Shown: positions 6,525 to 16,763, counted from the first letter of the stretch. The stretch: 49,942 bases of DNA from Leekyejoonella antrihumi (GCF_007845645.1 NZ_VCQV01000038.1:1-49942), one strand, 5' to 3'. Notes: a model not told the origin generated them from the letters alone. Made by a program: numbers and translations.

Positions 6525-7736
6525 ATGAGGCGACACCGTACAGTCTTGATGACCGTGGCCGCAGCGGCGACCGCGGTACTGGCGGTTGGCGCGCTGTCCG
6601 CCGCGTCCGGCTATCCGGCGGCGGCCTTGCCGGCGGCGAGCTCGACAGCGTCCGGAGGGTCCGCGTGGCGTGGCGGGGGCAGCCAGCGGTTGGACCACGT
6701 GTTCATCATCATGGAGGAGAACCACTCCCAGGACCACACGATCGGTGATATCAATCCGGCCACGGGCAAGCTGAGCATGCCGTTCCTGACCAAGTTGTCC
6801 AGCGAGTACGGCCAGGCGACCAACTACTACGGCGTGACGCACACCAGCGAACCGAACTACATCGCGGCGACCAGCGGCAGTATCTGGGACGTGAACAACG
6901 ACGACGAGTGGTACCCCGACGCCAGTTACAAGTTCGGTGTGAACCATTACGACCACACCAACATCGTCGACGAACTGGACGCGTCCCACATTCCGTGGGC
7001 GGCCTACATGCAGGCGATGCCGAAGGCCGGGTACCTGCCGGACAGCTGGCCCACCACGGGCTCTGCGTTGTATGTCACCAAGCACAACCCGTTCATCCTG
7101 TACAACGACATCCACGACAATCCGACTGTCGCACGCAATATCCAGCCCTACAGCAACATGGCGAGTGAGCTGAACAGTCGGCACGCTCCGAGGTACGTGT
7201 GGATCAGTCCGGATCTGTGCACCGACATGCACCTCGGCGTCTACAACGCAGTGAAGGGGTTTCCCGAAACGCCCTGCCAGTACTCGAATTCGATCAATGA
7301 CCCGATCGATGAGCACTCCAAGACGGTGGCGGACAACTTCATCAAGCACGCCGTCACGACGATCACGCACAGCCGGGCCTGGACCGGAAACAGCGCAATC
7401 TTCATCACCGCCGACGAGACCGACTTCGACGCCGCCAACGGCTTCAACGGGCAGTACCTGTCCACCGCGGGATGCTGTGACTCGCCTTCACTGCCCGCGG
7501 GTGACCCGGAGATCAGCGCGAGCTGGCCCGGCGGCCTGTACGGCGGCGGCCTGGTCCCGATGGTGGTGATCAGCCGAAACGGTCCGCGCCACGTCACGGA
7601 CACGACCGCCTACAACCACTACTCGATGCTGCTGACCATCGAGGAGGGCCTCGGACTGGGCAAGCTGGGCAACACTTCCGACGCCGCCCAGGTCAAACCG
7701 ATGTGGTCGCTGATCACCGGCGGCCACCGTCGCTGA
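6525..7736 (+). CDS. Secreted phosphoesterase (acid phosphatase / phospholipase C family)
   Basis: A 403-residue exported protein. Residues 1-35 are a signal peptide (basic MRRHR, then an alanine-rich hydrophobic core), followed by a low-complexity Ser/Gly/Ala linker. The catalytic domain begins at about 57 with HVFIIMEENHS, the hallmark of the PF04185 phosphoesterase family. Metal- or nucleophile-site segments are SEPNYIAATSG (about 108-118) and ITADETDFD (about 294-302). ATG 6525 follows AAAGGAG by eight bases. The next gene, also a secreted member of the superfamily, starts 34 bases downstream, so the two are probably co-transcribed. The likely role is release of phosphate from extracellular phosphate esters; the substrate is not predictable. 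Confidence 0.85.
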   Translation: MRRHRTVLMTVAAAATAVLAVGALSAASGYPAAALPAASSTASGGSAWRGGGSQRLDHVFIIMEENHSQDHTIGDINPATGKLSMPFLTKLSSEYGQATNYYGVTHTSEPNYIAATSGSIWDVNNDDEWYPDASYKFGVNHYDHTNIVDELDASHIPWAAYMQAMPKAGYLPDSWPTTGSALYVTKHNPFILYNDIHDNPTVARNIQPYSNMASELNSRHAPRYVWISPDLCTDMHLGVYNAVKGFPETPCQYSNSINDPIDEHSKTVADNFIKHAVTTITHSRAWTGNSAIFITADETDFDAANGFNGQYLSTAGCCDSPSLPAGDPEISASWPGGLYGGGLVPMVVISRNGPRHVTDTTAYNHYSMLLTIEEGLGLGKLGNTSDAAQVKPMWSLITGGHRR

Positions 7737-7770
7737 GTCACCCCCGGGCGACTCTGATCAGGAGGGTTTC

Positions 7771-9915
7771 ATGTCACCGAGAACGATGTCACCCAGAGCA
7801 TCGGCGCGCCGACTCGCCGGAGTCCTCGTGGCCGCGGCCACTGCATTGAGCGGGCTGGCGGCGTTCGCGCCGGTGGCCAGTGCCACCAGCCCTGCACACC
7901 GTTCCGGCGGTTCGGGCTGCCAGTTGGGCAACGGCATCCGGCACGTTGTCGACATCCAGTTCGACAACGTGCATCTGACCCGCGACGACCCCAACGTTCC
8001 CAGCGATCTGGAGCAGATGCCTGCGCTGTACGACTTCCTCAAGGACAACGGCGTGGTGATGGCCGACGACCATGACGTGCTGGTACACACCGCAACAAAC
8101 TTCATCGCCAACCAGACCGGGTTGTACCCGGACCGCACGGCTGTCACCCAGTCGAACTCCTACAACTATTTCGACTCCTCGGGTCAGACACACTCGGGCG
8201 GGTCCTTCGGCTACTGGACCGACCCGGTCTCGAGCATCGACACGAACTACAACATGCAGTACACCGCCAACCGCGCAGACGTGCCGAACGCCAGCAATGT
8301 CAACGTTCCAGCGCCCTGGGTGCCGTTCACCCGCGCCGGCTGCAATGTGGGTGCGGTCGGCATGGCCAACGAGATGCTGGAAAACACCGGCAGCGACATC
8401 ACCACCGTCTTCGGCGCGAACTCCCCGCAGGCCGCGGAGGCCAAGGCGGATCCGACCAAGGCGCAGGCGGACTACGTCGGCTTCGGCATCCATTGTGCGA
8501 GGACCTCGACCCTCTGCGCCACCGGCGAGAACGACGTGCTGCCCGACGAACCGGGCGGCTATCACGGCTACCAGGCGCTGTTCGGCAACGCCCAGATCCA
8601 ACCGGTGATCAGCCCGTCCGGCCCGGTCAAGGCGCTCAATGGCAGCCCCATCGCAGACAGCTCCGGCAACCCCGGCTTTCCGGGTTTCGACTCCGAGACC
8701 CCCACCAACTCCCTCGGCTACGCCGCGCAGATGCTCGAACACGGCGTGCAGGACGTCAACGTGTACATCTCCGACGCGCACGGCGCACACCCGCCGTTCA
8801 GCGGCAACGACCTCGGTCCGGGCTCGCAGACCTACGAGCAGCAACTCGCTGCCTACAACACGGGGTTCGAGCGGTTCTTGGCCCGACTGCACAAGGACAA
8901 CATCACACCGCAGAACACCGAGTTCGTGGTGACCACCGACGAGGGCGACCACTTCTCCGGCAGCGTGCCGACTCCGGCCGGCTGCACCGGACTGCACGGC
9001 AACTACTGCAACTACACGACACGGTCGGAGGTCAACGTCAACCTGGACGGGCTGTTGAGGCTCACGGACAACAACACCACGCCCTTCGCCATCCACTCCG
9101 ATCCGGCACCGGCGCTGTCGGTACAGGGCCGGCCGGCGCGCACAGACCCGAAGGTGCGCCAACTGGAACGAAACATCGGGCGGCTGACGATCACCAACCC
9201 TCTGACCGGGGCGAGGGACAAGGTGGCCTACCAAATGGCCGACCCGGTGGAGGAGAAGATCCTGCACTTCGTCAGTTCGGATCCGGCCCGCACGCCCACG
9301 ATGACGCTGTTCTCCGGCGAGGACGAGTACATCGGAAGCGGCTCGTGCAACTCTCCGGCCGACTGCGTCTACACCGTGAACGGCTACGCCTGGAACCACG
9401 GCGGCAGCTGGCCGGACATGCAAGACATCTGGTCGGCCTACGTCGGCCCCGGCATCTCCGCCCGCGGCGTCGACGACTCAGTGTGGACCGACCAGACGGA
9501 CATGCGCCCCACCCTGATGGCGCTGACCGGGCTACGGGATGACTACCCGGTGGACGGCCGCGTGCTGGTGGAGATCGCCGCACCGAATGCGCTGCCGCGT
9601 TCGCTTCGCGCCCACTACCAAGCCGTAGTGGAACTCGGCCAGGTCTACAAGCAGATCCTCGGCTCCACCGGGCAGTTCGCCGAGGACACGCTGGCCATGT
9701 CCACCCGCGGGCTGGAGAGCGGCAACGCCGGCCATGACCTCAGGTACGCGATCACGGAAGCCGCCCTCAATCGGTTGGACGCCCGGCGAGATCGGATCGC
9801 CGGCCAGATCAGCAGCCAACTGCTGGGTGCCGCCTTCCACGGCACGCCCGTGAACCAGCGTCGAGCGTCGTCCCTGGTGACACAGGCCAAGCTACTGCTC
9901 GCGCTGACTCCGTGA
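7771..9915 (+). CDS. Secreted alkaline-phosphatase-superfamily protein
   Basis: A 714-residue exported protein with a signal peptide ending near ASATS (residue 40). Superfamily metal-site segments are visible: D65 in IQFDNVH, the candidate nucleophile threonine in HTATN (106-110) followed by TGLYPDR (116-122), DEGDH at 390-394, and NHGG at 542-545. This arrangement fits a two-metal phosphodiesterase, nucleotide pyrophosphatase or sulfatase-like enzyme. AGGAGGG precedes the start; ATG 7786 is an alternative. The last 120 residues form a helical extension outside the catalytic core. It is probably co-transcribed with the phosphoesterase upstream. Substrate and exact subfamily are uncertain. Confidence 0.8.
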   Translation: MSPRTMSPRASARRLAGVLVAAATALSGLAAFAPVASATSPAHRSGGSGCQLGNGIRHVVDIQFDNVHLTRDDPNVPSDLEQMPALYDFLKDNGVVMADDHDVLVHTATNFIANQTGLYPDRTAVTQSNSYNYFDSSGQTHSGGSFGYWTDPVSSIDTNYNMQYTANRADVPNASNVNVPAPWVPFTRAGCNVGAVGMANEMLENTGSDITTVFGANSPQAAEAKADPTKAQADYVGFGIHCARTSTLCATGENDVLPDEPGGYHGYQALFGNAQIQPVISPSGPVKALNGSPIADSSGNPGFPGFDSETPTNSLGYAAQMLEHGVQDVNVYISDAHGAHPPFSGNDLGPGSQTYEQQLAAYNTGFERFLARLHKDNITPQNTEFVVTTDEGDHFSGSVPTPAGCTGLHGNYCNYTTRSEVNVNLDGLLRLTDNNTTPFAIHSDPAPALSVQGRPARTDPKVRQLERNIGRLTITNPLTGARDKVAYQMADPVEEKILHFVSSDPARTPTMTLFSGEDEYIGSGSCNSPADCVYTVNGYAWNHGGSWPDMQDIWSAYVGPGISARGVDDSVWTDQTDMRPTLMALTGLRDDYPVDGRVLVEIAAPNALPRSLRAHYQAVVELGQVYKQILGSTGQFAEDTLAMSTRGLESGNAGHDLRYAITEAALNRLDARRDRIAGQISSQLLGAAFHGTPVNQRRASSLVTQAKLLLALTP

Positions 9916-9932
9916 CCTGTCGGTGGAGGTCA
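9912..9932 (+). terminator. Hairpin overlapping the stop codon of the second phosphoesterase
   Basis: GTGACCT and AGGTCAC form a perfect seven-base stem with an eight-base loop. The left arm contains the TGA stop (9913-9915). There is no T-run. It lies between convergent genes, so a terminator role in both directions is plausible. Its parts match the outer arms of the 5918-6014 repeat. Confidence 0.4.
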
Positions 9933-9950
9933 CTGCGGCGGATAGTGGCC

Positions 9951-10547
9951 TCAGTGGCTCGAGATGTTCAAGGTCAGGCCCTCGTGGCGCTTGCCGACGA
10001 CGAGGTAGGTGAGGTCCTCGCCCGGCTCGGCGGCGAAAGCCTGTTGTGACCGGCGGGGGAGCCAGGCGAGCGCCCCCGGTGCGAGTTCGACCTCACCGAG
10101 CTCGGTGATGATCCGGCCGACGCCACGCAGCACGTGCACCAGCAGGTCGTGGTCCGGGCCTCGATGGGTGTCCTGCGTGGTCCCCGCGGGCACCGTCACG
10201 ATCGCCGAGTCCAGGTCGCGCTGGGCGGCAGACAGACTCCATACGGCACCGGTCACGTCCGGCTCGGAGAGCGCCTTCGTCGAGGTTGTGTCGCAGGTGA
10301 CACGGGGCAGTGCGGTCTCGGCGAGCTTGCCGATGCGGACCTTCCACTCCTTGGGCTCCTGCTGCTCGTAGTCCCAGCTGTAGCCTCCCGGGTAGTCGCG
10401 GTCGAACTCGTCGTGCAGATGCTTCGGGTCGTGGTTGTTGACCAGGACGAGTGACTCTCCTACGGCAAGCTTCTCGTAGGTGCCGAAGATGGCGGGGTGC
10501 TTGTCCGGCTTGCGCAGCGGTCGGACGTCGAGCTCTTGGTCGGGCAT
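9951..10547 (-). CDS. DUF2249-cupin fusion protein
   Basis: A 198-residue cytoplasmic protein. Residues about 5-72 (ELDVRPL ... HDPKHLHDEF ... YSWDYEQQEPKEWKVRIGKL) are a DUF2249 domain, and about 112-195 are a cupin barrel (GPDHDLLVHVLRG ... GALAWLPRRSQQAF). DUF2249 proteins often sit near haemerythrin, nitrite or nitric-oxide-related genes. The ATG at 10547 has GAGAGG seven bases upstream; ATG 10562 is possible but lacks a ribosome site. The gene is divergent from the FAD-linked oxidase at 10708, with about 160 bases between. The cupin metal-ligand set is incomplete (few histidines), so it may bind a ligand and not be an enzyme. Confidence 0.8.
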   Translation of the reverse strand: MPDQELDVRPLRKPDKHPAIFGTYEKLAVGESLVLVNNHDPKHLHDEFDRDYPGGYSWDYEQQEPKEWKVRIGKLAETALPRVTCDTTSTKALSEPDVTGAVWSLSAAQRDLDSAIVTVPAGTTQDTHRGPDHDLLVHVLRGVGRIITELGEVELAPGALAWLPRRSQQAFAAEPGEDLTYLVVGKRHEGLTLNISSH

Positions 10548-10707
10548 GAATGAACCTCTCATTTTTTTCAATGTGCCTTGGCAAAACTCTAGGGCATTCG
10601 CCGGTGATCCATTTCTGTGCCGGCCGCGAGGCGCTGGATTTATCTGGCTGATGGCCCATCGCCCGGACAGACTGTCGTGAGGGGGCCAGCCGGAAGGACG
10701 AAGCCGC

Positions 10708-12063
10708 ATGACCACAGAGACACGACCACAGTCCACTTCCCTGCGCACCGACCTTGCCGCCGACGTCCGAGGGCGGCTACTCGACGTCGGTGATGCCGGA
10801 TATGCCGAGGCGGTGACCGGCTTCAACCTGCTGGTTACCCATCGACCCGCTGTCGTGGTGGTGCCCGAACGGGCGGAGGACATTGCTGCGACCGTCCGGA
10901 TCGCCGCCGAGCACGGCGTACCGGTGGCGGTGCAGGCCACGGGCCACGGAGCCCACGAGGCGGTGATCGAGGGTGTGCTGATCAACACGAGCCGGATGAA
11001 CGGCGTGTCGATCGACGAGGTGCGCCGCACCGCCACGGTCGGCCCCGGCACGAAGTGGCGTGCGGTGTTCGATCGGGTGCCTTACGGGCTTGGTGGCCTG
11101 TGCGGGTCGACGAGCGACGTCGGCGTCGTCGGGTACACCCTCGGTGGAGGGCTGCCCGTGCTCGGCCGGGTCCACGGATTTGCTGCCGACCACGTGCGGT
11201 CGATGCAGGTGGTGACCGGGGACGGTGTGCTGCGCACTGTCGATGCGGAGCGCGAGCCCGAGCTGTTCTGGGGATTGCGCGGTGGGGGCGGGTCGCTGGG
11301 CATTGTGACGTCAATGACATTCGATCTCGTGCAGGTGGGAGACATTTACGGAGGTGGACTCTTCTTCAGCGGAGTGGATGCGGCCGACGTGTTCGGTGCG
11401 TACGCCCGATGGGTGGCAACCGTGCCGGACGACATGTGCAGCTCGATCGCGTTCCTGAGGCTGCCGCCGCTGCCGGAGATACCCGCTCCGTTGCGTGGGA
11501 CGTTCACCATGCATGTGCGCATCGCGTGGTCCGGGTCGGCCGAGGACGGGGAGCGGTTGGTCGCTCCGCTGCGCGACTGCGCGCCGGTGCTGATGGATTC
11601 GGTGCAGATGATGCCGTATGCCGCGCTGGACTCCATCCACCTGGATCCGCCCGTGCCGACCCCGTTCCTCGAGGCCGGTGCCCTTCACCGTGCGTTGACC
11701 CCGCAGCTGGCACAGATGCTGCTCACCGAGGCAGGTCCGGGCTCGAACTGCCCGTTCCTGCTCGTCGAGCTGCGACACCTGGGCGGGCGACTCAAGTCCG
11801 CGGAACCGGCGAATGCCGTTGGGGGACGGCATGCCGAGTTTCACACGCTGGCGGTGCAGGTGCCGATGGGGCCCACGACGGGCGACGACCCGCTGGCCGG
11901 GTTCCGGCGATCGATCGAGCCGTTTACGGATGGCCACTTCGCAAACTTCGAACGCATCGGTGCCGATGACGTCGGGGCGCAGCAGTGCTGGTCCCCTGAG
12001 CAGTGCGCGCGGCTGCAACGTGCGCGGGCCGCCTACGACCCGCAGGGTGTGTTGGTCGGCTGA
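10708..12063 (+). CDS. FAD-linked oxidoreductase, berberine-bridge-enzyme type
   Basis: A 451-residue flavoprotein with an FAD-binding PCMH domain (about 40-210) and a C-terminal BBE motif (YDPQGVLVG). ATGHGAH places H80 where family members attach FAD covalently. The second segment GSTSDVGVVGYTLGGG lacks cysteine at the usual bicovalent position, although one Cys lies a few residues earlier (GLCG), so monocovalent FAD is the more likely state. Family members oxidise sugars, alcohols or alkaloid-like substrates with oxygen; the substrate is not predictable. No signal peptide is seen. It is followed by the fdxA operator region and has its own promoter region shared with the divergent DUF2249-cupin gene. 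Confidence 0.85.
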   Translation: MTTETRPQSTSLRTDLAADVRGRLLDVGDAGYAEAVTGFNLLVTHRPAVVVVPERAEDIAATVRIAAEHGVPVAVQATGHGAHEAVIEGVLINTSRMNGVSIDEVRRTATVGPGTKWRAVFDRVPYGLGGLCGSTSDVGVVGYTLGGGLPVLGRVHGFAADHVRSMQVVTGDGVLRTVDAEREPELFWGLRGGGGSLGIVTSMTFDLVQVGDIYGGGLFFSGVDAADVFGAYARWVATVPDDMCSSIAFLRLPPLPEIPAPLRGTFTMHVRIAWSGSAEDGERLVAPLRDCAPVLMDSVQMMPYAALDSIHLDPPVPTPFLEAGALHRALTPQLAQMLLTEAGPGSNCPFLLVELRHLGGRLKSAEPANAVGGRHAEFHTLAVQVPMGPTTGDDPLAGFRRSIEPFTDGHFANFERIGADDVGAQQCWSPEQCARLQRARAAYDPQGVLVG

Positions 12064-12082
12064 GACGGCCGGTCGGCCAATC

Positions 12083-12112
12083 TAGTTTTCACAATCGACA
12101 TTGTGTAAACTA
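12083..12112 (+). promoter_or_regulatory. Large operator and leaderless promoter of fdxA
   Basis: TAGTTTTCACAAT (12083-12095) and ATTGTGTAAACTA (12100-12112) are inverted with one mismatch in 13 positions and a four-base spacer. TAAACT at 12106-12111 ends exactly six bases before the ATG at 12118, the spacing of actinobacterial leaderless promoters. A weak -35 (TAGTTT, 12083-12088) sits 17 bases upstream of it. A dimeric repressor of TetR or similar type bound here would cover the whole promoter. Confidence 0.55.
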
Positions 12113-12117
12113 ATTGC

Positions 12118-12468
12118 ATGACGTACGTGATCGCCCAGCCCTGTGTTGATGTGATGGACCGGGCCTGCGTCGACGAGTGCCCGGTCGACTGTATCTATGA
12201 GGGCGCTCGCACGCTCTATATCCATCCGGACGAATGTGTCGACTGCGGTGCATGCGAACCGGTGTGCCCCGTCGAGGCGATCTACTACGAGGATGATCTG
12301 CCCGACGAGTTCATGCCCTACCTGAAGGACAACGAGGCCTTCTTCACCGACGCCCTCCCCGAACGGGACGAACCCCTCGGTTCACCCGGGGGAGCGGCCA
12401 AGCTGGGTGCCCTCATGGTCGACACCCCGCTGGTCGCCGGGCTGCCCGTGCAGGTCACCACCTCGTAG
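12118..12468 (+). CDS. fdxA: FdxA-type ferredoxin
   Basis: A 116-residue electron carrier of the seven- or eight-iron FdxA family. Cysteines are at 9, 17, 21, 25, 40, 43, 46 and 50, in the arrangement [18 protein letters not shown] and [12 protein letters not shown]. The acidic C-terminal half is typical of actinobacterial FdxA. No ribosome site precedes ATG 12118 and the promoter geometry predicts a leaderless mRNA. Possible partners in the window are the ferredoxin-reductase-like flavoprotein (15531-16742) and other redox enzymes. The convergent dehydrogenase gene ends 25 bases downstream. Confidence 0.93.
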   Translation: MTYVIAQPCVDVMDRACVDECPVDCIYEGARTLYIHPDECVDCGACEPVCPVEAIYYEDDLPDEFMPYLKDNEAFFTDALPERDEPLGSPGGAAKLGALMVDTPLVAGLPVQVTTS

Positions 12469-12488
12469 GCGGAGCGGTCGGGTCCGCC
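12468..12488. terminator. Short hairpin between convergent fdxA and dehydrogenase genes
   Basis: GGCGGA (12468-12473) pairs with TCCGCC (12483-12488) around a nine-base loop. It fills the 24-base gap between two convergent genes. There is no T-run on either side. A modest bidirectional terminator is likely. Confidence 0.35.
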
Positions 12489-12492
12489 GGGC

Positions 12493-13893
12493 TCAGTGCC
12501 GGGTGCTGAGGTCGTGGGCAAGGCGATCGACGGTGACCGCGACGAAGGGGTCGTCCATCTCCAGGTACGCCAATACCGTGGCCACGGCGTGTTCGAGCGA
12601 ACTCGCCCGGACCGTCCGAACCAGCCGGTCGGCACCCTTGTCGTCAACGGGCGCCCCCAATCCTCGCAGGTGGCACACCCACGCGGCGACGATCCGCGCG
12701 GCGCCCTCACCGGAGCGCCGCTCAGTTCGCTCGCGACGCAGAGTCTCACTGACCCGCACTGGGACCTTCTGGGAACCATCCATCGCAATCTGCGCCAGCC
12801 GGTGAGACATTCGCGGGTTCTCCCACCGGCGAAGCAATGCCTCCCGGTAGGCCGTGATCTCCCCGCCGGGAAGCGTGAGCCCACGGGCGGCCTCGTCCCA
12901 CCACTGCTCGACCCACCCGCGGCAGAGCGGGTCACCGGCGGCCTGGTCCACGGTCTCGAGTCCGAGGATGCTGCCGGCATAGGCGAGGAGGCTGTGTGCG
13001 CCGTTGAGCAGCCAGAGCTTGCGCTGCTCGTAGGGCGTCACATCGTCGACGACTCGGGCACCAGCGCGGGTCCACTCCGGCCGTCCGGCCGGGAACCTCC
13101 CTTGCAGAGTCCATTCGGAGAACGGTTCGCTGACCACTACCGCCGGATCCGCCACACCGGTGTCGTGGAGCACCTGCGCGCGGTCCGCCGCGGTCGGCCT
13201 CGGCGTGATGCGGTCAACCATGCTGGTCACCCAGGAGACCTCTCGTTCGATCCATCTGGCGAGATCGCCGTCGACCTGCTCCGCGACGGAGGTCACGACG
13301 TTGGCGGCGACACGCCCGTTGGACGGAAGGTTGTCGCACGGGACCACGGCCAGAGGTCCGGCGGCTGCAGCACGGCGGGCGGCAAGGCCGGCCACCAGCC
13401 TGGCCGGCACCGTGCCTACCGGGGCACGAACATCGCGGCGCAAGGCTCGAATATCCTGCTGCACAGCGGTATTGGTCAGGTCTGTGCCGGTCGACGTGTG
13501 TAGGTACGCGGCCTCGGTGACGGTGAGGGTGACCAGGGCCAGGTCGGGTGAGGCGAAGTAGCGCAGCCACGCATCGTGCTCGCCGGCGCCGTGCACCGCC
13601 ACGACACTGGAGATGACGTCGGCGGTGAGCCGATCGGGATACTTGGTGACCAGGGTGTAGAGGCAGTCCTGGCCGGACATCGCTTCCACGATCTCACCGC
13701 GGCCGTCTTCGTGGGAGCGGCCGGCGAAGGCCGCGATACCCCATTCACCTGCGTCATCGACCCGGTCGGTGTACCACGCCTGATGTGCGCGAAAGAAGTT
13801 CCCGAGACCGACATGGAGGATGCGCACGGGCGCAGGTGGCCGACCGTCTCCGATGCTGCGAGACAGACGTCGTGGCAACTCGTTCGGCAGCAT
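12493..13893 (-). CDS. Mannitol dehydrogenase / fructuronate reductase family oxidoreductase
   Basis: A 466-residue NAD(P)-dependent polyol or hexuronate dehydrogenase. The Rossmann glycine motif HVGLGNFFRAHQAWYTD is at 27-43, and the catalytic-domain signature KLWLLNGAHSLLAYAG lies near residues 290-305, carrying the conserved Lys, Asn and His of the family. Length fits the family (about 460-490). Substrate may be mannitol/fructose, mannonate/fructuronate or tagaturonate; no transporter or sugar-regulator gene nearby helps choose. The ATG at 13893 is nine bases after the stop of glutamate dehydrogenase, so the two genes are almost certainly one operon, which is an unusual pairing. Confidence 0.88.
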   Translation of the reverse strand: MLPNELPRRLSRSIGDGRPPAPVRILHVGLGNFFRAHQAWYTDRVDDAGEWGIAAFAGRSHEDGRGEIVEAMSGQDCLYTLVTKYPDRLTADVISSVVAVHGAGEHDAWLRYFASPDLALVTLTVTEAAYLHTSTGTDLTNTAVQQDIRALRRDVRAPVGTVPARLVAGLAARRAAAAGPLAVVPCDNLPSNGRVAANVVTSVAEQVDGDLARWIEREVSWVTSMVDRITPRPTAADRAQVLHDTGVADPAVVVSEPFSEWTLQGRFPAGRPEWTRAGARVVDDVTPYEQRKLWLLNGAHSLLAYAGSILGLETVDQAAGDPLCRGWVEQWWDEAARGLTLPGGEITAYREALLRRWENPRMSHRLAQIAMDGSQKVPVRVSETLRRERTERRSGEGAARIVAAWVCHLRGLGAPVDDKGADRLVRTVRASSLEHAVATVLAYLEMDDPFVAVTVDRLAHDLSTRH

Positions 13894-13902
13894 CGGGTGC
13901 GC

Positions 13903-15354
<1,452 letters not shown>

Positions 15355-15530
15355 TCAGGCTAACGGACACCCGGATCCCGGTGAGATGACAACCATCATT
15401 CAGACGAGTTGGGCCGGTTGGCGCGACAGCCCGGCGGAGTCCGGGCGGTGCGTGGCAAGATCGGAAGGGTTCGTTGGCGTCGCCGCGACATGGTCTGCGA
15501 CGCCGCACCTGCAAGGAGAGGATGCTTCCG

Positions 15531-16742
15531 ATGGCTACAGATCGAGGATGCGTTGTGGTCGGAGCCGGGCTGGCTGCGGCAAATGTTGTACAGACGCTGC
15601 GCGAAGGGGGCTTCTCCTCGCCGATCGTGATGGTGGGTGAGGAGATCCATCGTCCGTATGAGCGCCCGGGCCTGTCCAAGGAGTATCTGCAAGGCAGCGC
15701 GGAGGCCGGTTCGCTCTATGTGCACGAGGACGGCTGGTATGCCGAGCACGACGTGCAGACCCGCTTTGGCACTCTGGTCAAGGGGCTTTCGACATCCGAC
15801 CACGAGGTGACGCTGGCCGGCGGCGAGGCCCTGGCCTACGAGCACCTCGTGCTGGCCACCGGCGCCAGCCCGCGAACCCTGCCGATTCCCGGACTGGATG
15901 CCCCGGGTGTGCACACCCTCCGCCGGCTGGAGGACAGCACGGCCCTCAAGGCGGTCCTGACCGAGAACGCACGCGTGGTAATCATCGGGGCCGGCTGGAT
16001 CGGGCTCGAGGTGGCGGCGGCGGCGCGGAAGGCCGGCGGCCGGGTGACGGTGCTCGAGCAGGCGCAGCGGCCTCTGCAACCGGTGCTCGGCGACCGGATG
16101 GCCGACTACTTCGCCCGGCTGCACCGAGACCAGGGTGTCGACCTGCGCACCGGCGTGTCCGTGAGCGAGGTCGTCGTGAGCGGGGGCAAGGCAACCGGTG
16201 TGCTCGTCGACGGTGAGACGGTCCCGGCGGATGTTGTGGTCGTAGGCGTGGGCGCCGCGCCGAACGTGGAGCTCGCAAGGGCCGCCGGTCTGGAGGTTGA
16301 GAACGGCATCCTCACCGACGAACACCTGGTCACCTCGGACCCGGCCGTACTCGCCGTCGGTGACGTCGCCGAGTCCCACAACACGGCGCTTGGTCACCGC
16401 ATTCGGGTTGAGCACTGGGACAATGCAATTCGCCAGGGTCAGCTCGCCGCGAAGTCGATCCTCGGCAAGGAGGACGTCTACGACTGGCAGCCCTACTTCT
16501 TCACCGACCAGTTCGACCTGGGCATGGAGTACGTCGGACATGCGGACGCGAGCGCGGAGGTCGTGGTGCGAGGAGATGAGAGCACCGGTGAGTTCATTGC
16601 CTTCTGGCTGGCTGACGGCATTGTGCGTGCCGGGATGAACGTCAATATCTGGGACGTCAACGACGACCTTCGGGCACTGATCGGCCGAAAGGTGGCGGCC
16701 GACCGTCTGGCCGATGAGTCGGTTGCGCTCGGTGACCTCTGA
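15531..16742 (+). CDS. FAD-dependent ferredoxin/rubredoxin reductase-like oxidoreductase
   Basis: A 403-residue flavoprotein with an N-terminal FAD dinucleotide fold (VVVGAGLAAANV, near residue 10), a second NAD(P)H fold (VVIIGAGWIGLEVAAAA, near 150), and the downstream FAD motif AVGDVAE. The C-terminal domain (QPYFFTDQFDLGMEYVG) matches the reductase component of dioxygenase and cytochrome P450 electron chains. Two starts are possible behind AAGGAGAGG: ATG 15522 and ATG 15531; the latter has the better spacing. FdxA encoded 3 kb away is a possible acceptor, though no oxygenase is present. The DUF488 gene follows after 21 bases, probably in one operon. Confidence 0.9.
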   Translation: MATDRGCVVVGAGLAAANVVQTLREGGFSSPIVMVGEEIHRPYERPGLSKEYLQGSAEAGSLYVHEDGWYAEHDVQTRFGTLVKGLSTSDHEVTLAGGEALAYEHLVLATGASPRTLPIPGLDAPGVHTLRRLEDSTALKAVLTENARVVIIGAGWIGLEVAAAARKAGGRVTVLEQAQRPLQPVLGDRMADYFARLHRDQGVDLRTGVSVSEVVVSGGKATGVLVDGETVPADVVVVGVGAAPNVELARAAGLEVENGILTDEHLVTSDPAVLAVGDVAESHNTALGHRIRVEHWDNAIRQGQLAAKSILGKEDVYDWQPYFFTDQFDLGMEYVGHADASAEVVVRGDESTGEFIAFWLADGIVRAGMNVNIWDVNDDLRALIGRKVAADRLADESVALGDL

Positions 16743-16763
16743 GCGCGGAAGGAGAACATCGAC

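Noticed and set aside
7789-9423. A 544-codon open frame on the minus strand across the second phosphoesterase
   Set aside because: Long antisense frames are common in high-G+C DNA; it is rich in Val, Arg and His, has no motif, and the plus-strand gene has a signal peptide and active-site residues.
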